Shown: one piece after another, positions 7,744 through 13,456 of the stretch
Layout: every line of letters begins with the position of its first letter
How positions within the stretch are numbered: position 1 is the first letter of the stretch
Source: an uncultured Bacteroides sp.
GTDB taxonomy: Bacteria; Bacteroidota; Bacteroidia; Bacteroidales; Bacteroidaceae
Direction: 5' to 3'
Assembly: GCA_900544075.1 (NCBI GenBank)
Contig: UQTJ01000050.1
Location: forward strand, 1-19,541
DNA: 19,541 bases
Notes under the pieces: generated by a model
Told to the model about the DNA's origin: nothing
The model's database searches: none
The model's input: only the letters and a program-made list of their open reading frames with translations
Program-made: the position numbers and the translations under genes

Positions 7744-7802
7744 TCATATTTTATGGTTATAACAACCATGTTTGGTTAAATGTTTAGGGCAATGCAAATA
7801 TA
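7666..7802 (-). promoter_or_regulatory. Promoter and structured leader of the Gly-rich ORF
   Basis: On the minus strand a TATATTTG -7 box (7802-7795) is preceded at N20 by TTTA, a near match to TTTG. The predicted RNA then forms a hairpin ATGGTT/AACCAT. It also contains an 18-nt inverted repeat with two mismatches: GAACTCCTTATCAAGATA (7745-7728) against TATCTTGGTGAGGAGTTC (7683-7666). An inner AGGTG/CACCT stem lies between them. The long stem covers the disturbed start of the small ORF, so folding would affect its translation. Confidence 0.45.
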
Positions 7803-7841
7803 CCAAAATTTAAGTATAATATTAAACAAACAAATAAATTT

Positions 7842-7881
7842 AAAACGCTTTGTCGTTCGATTTTGAATGACAAAGCGTTTT
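7842..7881 (-). terminator. Strong terminator after the AbiH-like gene
   Basis: A perfect 13-bp inverted repeat (AAAACGCTTTGTC / GACAAAGCGTTTT, arms 7842-7854 and 7869-7881, 14-nt loop) lies 24 nt after the AbiH-like stop codon. On the minus strand the stem ends in TTTT and continues T/A-rich, fitting intrinsic termination of the exonuclease-secreted-AbiH operon. Confidence 0.75.
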
Positions 7882-7905
7882 GATTGGAATGACCTGTTAT
7901 TTTAA

Positions 7906-8880
7906 TCATGATAAATCATCAATAAGTTCATTAAAGAACTTTTGAATCTTATGATCATCAATTTTATCTTCTGTTCTATATAATTCAAAGTCTGAGTTCT
8001 CAAAAAATAATCTGGTTTGTTTGTCATTCATTATTCTCAATTGAAATAAGATATCAAGTCGAGACTTTTCATCAAATGTAAATATCCTTATCTTCTTTCT
8101 ATTTCCTGGGGCTATTTTTCTACATTGCATTTGGAAAAAATCTGAGAAATAAGGATAATCAGTTTCACCTAACGAATGACCAAAGAAAATAACTTCATCA
8201 GATTCTTCCAACATATCAATTATATGAGATGAATGGTAAAAAGGACTATGTGATTTTATTACATATGAGAAACTCTTATCAACTTCCACATTATCCTGTA
8301 CACCTAAAATAATATTAGTATTTGGACCTTTAGATATCTGACCATGTATGTGATAAATAGGAACTTTAATATCAAGTTTCGTTGTCTCTTTCAAATCTGT
8401 ATAATTGAAAGTTATTATACGGACATTTTCATATTTATTTGTTGCCAATATACTTAAAATCTGCAAAGCATAATTATTGGGATTGTTATCATTAGACTTT
8501 AAACCAGATATATATACATTTAAACAATCCCTAAGCAAATTATAAGAGGACATCATAAAATCAGAAGAATTAGCCAAATATTTTTCTTGACGACCGGTAT
8601 CTCTATTAAATCTTGACATATATCTACCAGCTAGCTTACCAATCTCCATCTCCAAGTCTATCCAATTCTGAATACTCAATATATTCTTAAAATGTTCGAA
8701 TATATTAATATCTACATCATATAGTAAATCAAATTTATTTTTATATCCAAGACTTTTTGAAATAACTTCTGAATATTGTTTATAGATATCACTCTCAATA
8801 AAACTTTTGTAGCTTGACTTAAGACCTAATTCAAGATCAAATCCATTACCTATAACTAACAGTATATTTTTTTTCTTCAT
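7906..8880 (-). CDS. AbiH-like phage abortive-infection protein
   Basis: A 324-aa protein with the hallmark AbiH N-terminus NILLVIGNGFD (GNGFD at 11-15), then LELGL..SYKSF. Further conserved segments are ITFNYTD (about 156-162), HIHG (177-180) and FFGHSLGETD (232-241). The GNGFD loop and the FGHSLGETD segment resemble nucleotide-binding loops of SIR2/Rossmann-like defence enzymes, so a nucleotide or NAD-type ligand is plausible but not shown. AbiH was first described in Lactococcus as aborting phage infection; the mechanism is not settled. It is the last gene of a three-gene operon, 17 nt after the secreted-protein gene, and is followed by a strong terminator. Length is typical. It is AT-rich compared with the phage genes around it, suggesting independent acquisition. 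Confidence 0.8.
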   Translation of the reverse strand: MKKKNILLVIGNGFDLELGLKSSYKSFIESDIYKQYSEVISKSLGYKNKFDLLYDVDINIFEHFKNILSIQNWIDLEMEIGKLAGRYMSRFNRDTGRQEKYLANSSDFMMSSYNLLRDCLNVYISGLKSNDNNPNNYALQILSILATNKYENVRIITFNYTDLKETTKLDIKVPIYHIHGQISKGPNTNIILGVQDNVEVDKSFSYVIKSHSPFYHSSHIIDMLEESDEVIFFGHSLGETDYPYFSDFFQMQCRKIAPGNRKKIRIFTFDEKSRLDILFQLRIMNDKQTRLFFENSDFELYRTEDKIDDHKIQKFFNELIDDLS

Positions 8881-8897
8881 GTCAATTAGATTTTACT

Positions 8898-9539
8898 TTA
8901 AAAACCTTCCTCAAAGTCAGTTTGATTATGCATCGTTTGTGAAACAAGACTGTACGCAGATAAAAGGAATTGACCTAATTCATCATTCTTGTATTTCTTG
9001 AACTCCATATCGCATTTCTCAGCATTCACCTCAAGTCTAACCTTTGTTATACCTTTCTTGAACTTTAAAACATCTTTACTCGATATTCGATAACAAGCCG
9101 TTGTACTATATGAAATTATATTATAATGGGCAGAAACTACATAACCAATCTTATCCTCCGCATCATCTTTACAGTATAATTTAATTATTTCACCATCTGA
9201 CAATTTGAGAAGAAGAGGTGAGCCTTTCAAGACAGAAACATAATGTTCTGAAGTTGTCTCTACAAACACATTTAAATCATAATAAACACTATCTGAGTAT
9301 TGAGATATAGACATACCCAGCTGTATTACAAACTTACTTTTTTCATCAATAGACGAATTCTTCCCTGTAGGAATAAATCTAGAAGACATCACATATTTTG
9401 ATCCGTCAGTCGTTTGTTTATTTGCTTCAATAACCGGATGCTGATCATAAGCCCCCCAAAAGCCTAATTTATATCCTTTGTCCTGAGCATATGTAGCTAG
9501 ACATAAGAAAAAAGATAGTATTAAAAACTTTGCTCTCAT
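8898..9539 (-). CDS. Secreted/periplasmic protein of unknown function
   Basis: A 213-aa protein with a clear type I signal peptide (MRAKFLILSFFLCLATYAQ, cleavage probably after ALA/YAQ near residue 19). The mature part is beta-rich with a repeated hydrophobic pattern and no lipobox or catalytic signature. SSRFIPTGKNSS, FVIQLGMSIS and KVRLEVNAEKCDMEFKKY suggest a beta-sandwich. Its ATG is 1 nt after the exonuclease stop and the AbiH-like gene follows 17 nt later, so the three are almost surely co-transcribed. An exported protein in an operon with a cytoplasmic exonuclease and AbiH is unusual. It could be a bystander or act in the envelope. No family recognised. Confidence 0.6.
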   Translation of the reverse strand: MRAKFLILSFFLCLATYAQDKGYKLGFWGAYDQHPVIEANKQTTDGSKYVMSSRFIPTGKNSSIDEKSKFVIQLGMSISQYSDSVYYDLNVFVETTSEHYVSVLKGSPLLLKLSDGEIIKLYCKDDAEDKIGYVVSAHYNIISYSTTACYRISSKDVLKFKKGITKVRLEVNAEKCDMEFKKYKNDELGQFLLSAYSLVSQTMHNQTDFEEGF

Positions 9540-9540
9540 T

Positions 9541-10398
9541 TTATTTTAAAATATTATTCATTATCTCACACAACTCCTTTTCATAAATCATACGGATATC
9601 CTTACCTTTGTCCTTCAGTTCCTGAATCTTTCTAAGTTTCGAAGGGCCGGCTCCTTCACCTACAATTACAATATCAGTCTTTCCGGAAATGGTAGTATTC
9701 ATATCTGCACCAAAAGACTTGAGTATTGAACCAAGTTCATCACGGTCTGGATAATTACAGAAAGTACCAGTAATGACTACTTTCTTCTGGAAAAATATAG
9801 TATCCTTATTTTCTATTTCATCTTCAGACAACGGCATCAATGTATCATGATCATATCTGCGTGATGATTTATCAGCAAGAATTTCTTTCAGATTATACTT
9901 TGCTCGATCCATACAGATACATCCCTGATAACACAAGAATAACTTCGCACATGCTTCAGCATCGGAAAGTGCATCGTGATGAGCAGACAGGACTATACCA
10001 TTATCTTCACAACAAGCCTTTAAACCTCTTCCATATAGTTCAAGCGTATCAATATAGTTATCAACATCCAAACCGGTCAAACCATAATGTGCCATACATC
10101 TTCTAAAAACATTAATGTCAGTAGAACTGTTATGGCATACCAAAGTAAGATTGCCAATAAAGGATTTGATAACCGGGAACAATTCCTGGAATGTCGGTGC
10201 ATCAGCTACCGTTTCATCTGTGATGCCATGTACGTGTGTATTACGTTCTGTCCTACCATCAGGAACAGGTTTGATGAGTGAATAGAACTTCTGTGATATT
10301 ACTCCATTTATAACTTTTACCAGACCTATTGAGCAAGCACTTGTGAGCTCAGGTGTCATGGTTTCGAAATCTACTGCTACAAAATTGCGTGTTTCCAT
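9541..10398 (-). CDS. DEDDh 3'-5' exonuclease (DnaQ/epsilon-like) with C-terminal BRCT
   Basis: A 285-aa protein. An RNase T/DnaQ-fold exonuclease (about 5-160) shows ExoI D10-F-E12-T, ExoII CHNSSTD (D94) and ExoIII HHDALSDAEA (H141...D146). These are the four acidic residues and the His of the DEDDh class, which uses two metal ions to remove 3' nucleotides. A linker leads to a BRCT domain (about 202-282; VVITGTF..., GKTDIVIVGEGAG) like that of NAD-dependent ligase. This exonuclease-BRCT architecture is found in host and mobile genomes as an epsilon-like protein for repair or DNA-end processing. Here it leads an operon with a secreted protein and an AbiH homologue, from its own promoter. All catalytic residues are present. 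Confidence 0.85.
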   Translation of the reverse strand: METRNFVAVDFETMTPELTSACSIGLVKVINGVISQKFYSLIKPVPDGRTERNTHVHGITDETVADAPTFQELFPVIKSFIGNLTLVCHNSSTDINVFRRCMAHYGLTGLDVDNYIDTLELYGRGLKACCEDNGIVLSAHHDALSDAEACAKLFLCYQGCICMDRAKYNLKEILADKSSRRYDHDTLMPLSEDEIENKDTIFFQKKVVITGTFCNYPDRDELGSILKSFGADMNTTISGKTDIVIVGEGAGPSKLRKIQELKDKGKDIRMIYEKELCEIMNNILK

Positions 10399-10430
10399 AT
10401 ATTATAAATATGATTATTAATTTTATAGCA

Positions 10431-10461
10431 CAAATTTATAAAAGACTGTGAAAAAGGCAAA
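10431..10461 (-). promoter_or_regulatory. Promoter of the exonuclease-secreted-AbiH operon
   Basis: On the minus strand TTTG (10461-10458) lies exactly 19 nt before TAAATTTG (10438-10431), a full match to the Bacteroidetes consensus. Predicted start near 10424, leaving about a 26-nt leader before the ATG at 10398. It sits just downstream of the hicAB terminator, so the operon is independently expressed. Confidence 0.75.
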
Positions 10462-10471
10462 AAATTTAAAA

Positions 10472-10505
10472 TAAAAAAAGAGGAATCCCACAAAGAGACT
10501 CCTCT
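10472..10505 (-). terminator. Intrinsic terminator after hicAB
   Basis: On the minus strand the sequence folds as AGAGGAGTCTC, a short TTTGT loop, then GGGATTCCTCT, with two internal mismatches, followed at once by a run of seven T. It lies about 70 nt past the hicB stop and just ahead of the next promoter. Confidence 0.7.
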
Positions 10506-10576
10506 AAAATCATGTCAAAGTAAAGTGTTGAATTAAACAGTGACCATGATGTCAAGATGAAAATTGTAGTTGTTAA

Positions 10577-10972
10577 TCAAACAAAGTTCACATGACTTAA
10601 TTCGTTACCAAATGCGTGCAGCGCATCCTGTATTTTTTCTACAGTCTTTTTACTTGGCTTTCTTCTGCCAGTAACATAATGACTTAATTGACCTTGTGCA
10701 ATACCTGTAATGCGTTCCAATCCAGCCAAAGACAATCTCTTGCTATAATAAGCAAGGAAAGAAGGAACATCATAACAGAAATCGAAAACCAAACCTTCAG
10801 GCACATATTCGCCATCAGCTTTATAAGCATTAAACACGTTCAGAAAATCTTCTTTCGCTTCATTGACGGTATTACCTTCACCGATAACTCCGAAACCTAA
10901 CGGATTATCGCCAGCTATATAAGCACCATAAGTACCGTCATTACCCAATTCAATATTAACCGTAACTACCAT
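10577..10972 (-). CDS. hicB: HicB-family antitoxin with C-terminal HTH
   Basis: A 131-aa protein. The N-terminal half (1-65) has the partly degraded RNase H fold of HicB (FGVIGEGNTVNEAKEDF, typical of the family). The C-terminal half (about 78-125) is an Xre-type helix-turn-helix (LERITGIAQGQLSHYVTGRRKPSKKT). HicB binds and inhibits the HicA RNase and, through the HTH, represses its own promoter. A palindrome inside the promoter (11226-11243) is a fitting operator. It starts 26 nt after hicA. Its last codons and stop lie inside one copy of the 18-bp inverted repeat. Confidence 0.85.
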   Translation of the reverse strand: MVVTVNIELGNDGTYGAYIAGDNPLGFGVIGEGNTVNEAKEDFLNVFNAYKADGEYVPEGLVFDFCYDVPSFLAYYSKRLSLAGLERITGIAQGQLSHYVTGRRKPSKKTVEKIQDALHAFGNELSHVNFV

Positions 10973-10998
10973 AACTATATATTTATTAAAGGGAGGGG

Positions 10999-11190
10999 TT
11001 AAATTTTAACCCCTGCATCCCTGATTATTGATTTTAATGTACCGGGCTTCACCTCAGCAGAACCATGATTGCTTGTAGTGAATTTTTTTCCGGTCATCGG
11101 ACTGAACCATTCAGGATGACCAGCCCTTTGTTTTCCGGTTTCATAGCATCCCGCCCTGGAAAGGATGCGATGTAATTCATTATACTTCAT
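10999..11190 (-). CDS. hicA: HicA-family mRNA interferase toxin
   Basis: A 63-aa protein of usual HicA length with the double-stranded-RNA-binding-like fold. GKQRAGHPEWF holds the likely catalytic His25, and SNHGSAEVKPGTLKSIIRDAG is the conserved C-terminal half. HicA cleaves translated mRNAs and arrests growth when not bound by HicB. It is first in the hicA-hicB order. The ATG at 11190 lies 6 nt after one 18-bp inverted-repeat copy and has no clear Shine-Dalgarno sequence, usual for Bacteroidetes. Neighbouring cargo genes make a phage-defence or element-stabilising role plausible. Confidence 0.85.
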   Translation of the reverse strand: MKYNELHRILSRAGCYETGKQRAGHPEWFSPMTGKKFTTSNHGSAEVKPGTLKSIIRDAGVKI

Positions 11191-11215
11191 ATAACGCTTT
11201 GTTTGATTAACAACA

Positions 11216-11246
11216 CAAAGATAATGATATTAATTTTAATATCAAA
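11216..11246 (-). promoter_or_regulatory. hicAB promoter with palindromic operator
   Basis: On the minus strand TTTG (11246-11243), 19 nt, then TATCTTTG (11223-11216): a perfect consensus promoter. A perfect palindrome GATATTAA-AA-TTAATATC (11226-11243) lies in the spacer and touches the -33 box. A repressor bound there would block polymerase, which fits HicB autoregulation by its HTH. Confidence 0.8.
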
Positions 11247-11309
11247 TAAAAACTAAAGTTTTTTTCTAAGCTCGCAAATATTTTGCGTAAACAATAAATA
11301 CCGCTTTAT

Positions 11310-11365
11310 CCCGCCGCCCGATTTTTCTGCCAACGAAGTGACAAGCAGGAAAATCGGGCGGCGGG
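11310..11365. repeat. Long GC-rich hairpin downstream of the RadC-like gene
   Basis: Two 21-nt arms (11310-11330 and 11345-11365) are complementary at 20 of 21 positions, around the core CCGCCGCCCGATTTT, with a 14-nt loop. It is far more GC-rich than the AT-rich hicAB promoter beside it. It is 56 nt past the RadC-like stop and lacks a strong T-run, so RNA-end protection or transcript processing is as likely as termination. Similar hairpins are, from memory, common in Bacteroides conjugative elements. Confidence 0.65.
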
Positions 11366-11420
11366 CGGCTGCATAGCTACCCACCTACCCTAAACATACT
11401 GCTACAGCCTCACAGATGCC

Positions 11421-12026
11421 CTACAGTCGTCCATCGTCTGCGTAACTATAGTTATTACAGTCCGCATAAATAACGTGGTCTAACATCTTTATATTAAGTA
11501 TTTTTGAAGCCTGCTGCAATGCCATTGTTAGTCTGTCGTCGTCTGCACTTGGTCTCACGTTTCCGCTTGGGTGATTATGTACCAATATTAAAGATGTGGC
11601 GCAAACTTTCAGTGCTTCACGAAGAATTAACCTTACATCTACTTGAGTGCTTGCAAGTCCACCAACTGAAACACGTTGTTTACGGATTATTCGGCTGCTT
11701 TGGTTCAAAAAGATTACCCAACATTCCTCATGGTCTAAACCTTGTAAATATCTATGCATAACATTATATATGTCTTCACTACATTTAATTACTTTGTTGT
11801 CTGCCTTACGGCTCTGCATACGTTTATAAAGTTCTATTACTGCCATCGCCATGGCTCTGCGTGCCGGTGTGAGTGTCTGACAAATTTCTTCTATCGTTAC
11901 ATTATCAGACTGCAACAACATTTTTTCTACTTCCTTAGATGTCTTTTCAGAGTTAGTAATTTGATAAACTACTTCTGCGTCACTTAGGTGGCGGCATTCG
12001 CCACACATTTCAAATAAATCTTTCAT
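11421..12026 (-). CDS. RadC/JAB (MPN)-domain protein of mobile-element type
   Basis: A 201-aa protein. A short helical N-terminus (1-75) precedes a JAB/MPN metal-binding domain (about 80-200) with the JAMM motif H150-N-H152-P-S-G...S160-x-x-D163 and an upstream Glu near 100. RadC-family proteins are named for an old DNA-repair link that was later questioned; the motif predicts a Zn-dependent hydrolase. Standalone copies of this length are frequent in Bacteroides integrative elements and prophages. It follows the phosphoribosyltransferase gene by 23 nt and probably shares its transcript. The short N-terminal region compared with chromosomal RadC (about 230 aa) fits the mobile-element group. 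Confidence 0.8.
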   Translation of the reverse strand: MKDLFEMCGECRHLSDAEVVYQITNSEKTSKEVEKMLLQSDNVTIEEICQTLTPARRAMAMAVIELYKRMQSRKADNKVIKCSEDIYNVMHRYLQGLDHEECWVIFLNQSSRIIRKQRVSVGGLASTQVDVRLILREALKVCATSLILVHNHPSGNVRPSADDDRLTMALQQASKILNIKMLDHVIYADCNNYSYADDGRL

Positions 12027-12049
12027 GAGTTTTTAAGTTTATGAGTTGA

Positions 12050-12604
12050 TTAGTTTAATAAGGTCTTACATAAAAAGAAACCACCGATTACAGATGCTCC
12101 AAAGCGTTCAAGCATGCAAGAAAACTTTGCGTATGAATAGCCTTGTGTCAGGATATCGTCAAAAACCAAAATTTTCTTTCCGTTGAAAAACTCTTTGTCG
12201 AAATCTATAGTCTGAACTGTTTCTAAGTTCTTGCTGCATTTCGTTTCGTGGATGGCAAGACGTGAGCCATGTACGTGAATATGGTCGAATGCGTTCGCGG
12301 CTCCCGATAGTCTGCAAACTTCATTAGCAAAAACCTTGTATCTCGTGAAATTGCGTTGCTCGCTGCTGGCTGGTATGCAAGCAAAAACAATGTTTTGAGC
12401 TTCATTTCCGAAAAGTTGTATTAATTTTTCTGCAACAAGTTTTGCAACAGACAAACTTCTTTTCCCGTCCTTGAAATCCCAAATTAAGCGTCTAATTTCC
12501 CAATCCTTTTTTGTAGCCTGTTTATACTTTGTAGGCAAGTAATCAAAAAAGTTATACATTAATTTGCTCCACTGTTTCTCGAAATCTTTGCTATACGTTC
12601 TCAT
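12050..12604 (-). CDS. ComF-like phosphoribosyltransferase
   Basis: A 184-aa protein with a type I PRTase fold. The PRPP-binding signature ILVFDDILTQGYS is at about residues 145-157 (Asp149-Asp150) and an upstream IPASSEQRN segment (about 78-85) forms the usual second loop. Such ComF-type PRTases occur in competence operons and, in Bacteroides, next to RadC-like genes on conjugative elements; substrate unknown. No N-terminal zinc finger is seen, unlike classical ComF. It is preceded by two micro-ORFs and a possible small gene (12685-12933), and followed by the RadC-like gene. Confidence 0.75.
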   Translation of the reverse strand: MRTYSKDFEKQWSKLMYNFFDYLPTKYKQATKKDWEIRRLIWDFKDGKRSLSVAKLVAEKLIQLFGNEAQNIVFACIPASSEQRNFTRYKVFANEVCRLSGAANAFDHIHVHGSRLAIHETKCSKNLETVQTIDFDKEFFNGKKILVFDDILTQGYSYAKFSCMLERFGASVIGGFFLCKTLLN

Positions 12605-12684
12605 ATCGGTAGGTTTTAGAATTTATTCAAGTGCTGAGAGAGGAAGAGAGCCTTTTCATGCTATTCCTGCTCTGAGGTTTTTTT

Positions 12685-12933
12685 TCATTCAATCACCTCG
12701 GTCGGTTTTGTTCGCCTTTTACACAGCTTCAAAAGGTGTTGTAGAGCGTATAACGACAAGTTTTCACCATAAAGCGGAGCCTTGAATACTACCCTGTAAG
12801 GGTGGAGATTTTTATAGTGAACAGAGCCTGAACTTGGCATACGAAATACAACATTTACCTTTGCTGTGAGAAAAGGCGATAACTGACTGAAGGGGATAGA
12901 AAAAAGAGCCGAAGAGCAGAAAAAGAATAGCAT
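12685..12933 (-). CDS. Possible small conserved protein upstream of the PRTase
   Basis: An 82-aa frame. The part from Met32 (ATG at 12840: MPSSGSVHYKNLHPYRVVFK...) to the end is compositionally protein-like, with a Leu-rich helix (SLYALQHLLKLCKRRTK). The first 30 residues are Phe/Ser-rich and could be a spurious extension. Its TGA overlaps the ATG of a 10-aa micro-ORF (ATGA), whose stop overlaps another, leading to the PRTase gene. That chain suggests real translation in this direction. No family can be named. Confidence 0.4.
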   Translation of the reverse strand: MLFFFCSSALFSIPFSQLSPFLTAKVNVVFRMPSSGSVHYKNLHPYRVVFKAPLYGENLSLYALQHLLKLCKRRTKPTEVIE

Positions 12934-13056
12934 TAAGCAATACCATAGACAGGATGTCTATACCGCTTTAAAACGGGAACAGAGTGGGGTGGGTCCCTGC
13001 GTCGAACGCTACCGGGAATCTCAGAAAGTCTTGCCAAAGTCTTTCTACCTTAGACT

Positions 13057-13162
13057 CCCGAAAATTGCGCCTTTTGCCATTAATAACGGCTTGACGGCAT
13101 GGCGAAAGGGGCAATTTTCGGGCGCCCAGCAAACTGTTTTACAACATATTAGCGCCCGAAAA
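13057..13162. repeat. Two competing inverted repeats sharing one arm
   Basis: A 24-nt arm (13057-13080) is complementary at 22 of 24 positions to 13099-13122, with an 18-nt loop. The second arm runs into TTTTCGGGCGC (13115-13125), which is perfectly complementary to GCGCCCGAAAA (13152-13162). The middle segment can therefore pair with one partner or the other, not both. This is the geometry of an attenuator or switch. No open frame or T-run marks a direction. Confidence 0.65.
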
Positions 13163-13381
13163 GCAGGCTAAAAAGTTGAATTTGCAGGAGAATTCCACTC
13201 CTCAAAAAAGAAAAGCGCACATAATCAGCCTAATACATCCACTCAAGCCCGCATTTTATGCGGAAGTAGCGTAAGCTACCCCCCACCGCCCTACGCCAAA
13301 AACCTAATTAGCACCTTTGAAAAATGCGGAATATGTAACGACACATTCTCTACACGCACGGTACACGCCATCGCACGTATA

Positions 13382-13423
13382 AAAAATCAGCCCCGACAAC
13401 CACCATGCACGGTCACCAGGGCT
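13382..13423 (-). terminator. Probable terminator after TerL
   Basis: On the minus strand AGCCC (13423-13419) and GGGCT (13393-13389) can pair around a G/T-rich loop with further weak inner pairing (ACC/GGT), followed by GATTTTTT. It lies 34 nt after the TerL stop and would end the packaging operon, keeping it apart from the cargo region. The stem is short, so strength is uncertain. Confidence 0.45.
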
Positions 13424-13456
13424 TACATTAAGAAAAATCTAATTAGCTATTGAAAA

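Larger units (their letters stand above)
10569..11214. repeat. Perfect 18-bp inverted repeat bracketing hicAB
   Basis: The sequence GTTGTTAATCAAACAAAG is on the plus strand at 10569-10586. Its exact reverse complement is at 11197-11214. The left copy covers the last codons and stop of hicB plus a few nt beyond it. The right copy sits between the hicA promoter -7 box and the hicA ATG. Matching stops sharply at both ends, so the identity is not part of a longer decayed repeat. It could be a site pair for DNA inversion, ends of a small mobile cassette, or a pairing between the mRNA 5' leader and 3' end. Confidence 0.8.
12605..13456. other. Long region without a clear large gene; mobile-element-like noncoding DNA
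   Basis: About 850 nt between TerL and the PRTase gene. Contents: two micro-ORFs on the minus strand, each 10 aa (MKKNLRAGIA at 12688-12656, MKRLSSSLST at 12659-12627), chained by ATGA overlaps to a possible 82-aa ORF; paired hairpins at 13057-13162; small hairpins ATAGAC/GTCTAT near 12946-12962, CCGCAT/ATGCGG at 13249-13263 and GTAGC/GCTAC at 13266-13279; and a terminator-like hairpin after TerL. The general look matches noncoding DNA of Bacteroides conjugative elements, by memory only. No tRNA or CRISPR seen. Confidence 0.55.

Noticed and set aside
12985..13015. T-loop-like GTCGAAC suggesting a tRNA
   Set aside because: No acceptor stem, anticodon arm or D-arm can be folded around it on either strand.
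13307..13446. Repeated CTAATTAGC near the TerL end as possible attachment sites
   Set aside because: Nine bases in AT-rich DNA are expected by chance, the word is itself nearly palindromic, and no integrase gene or matching copy at the other cargo border was seen.
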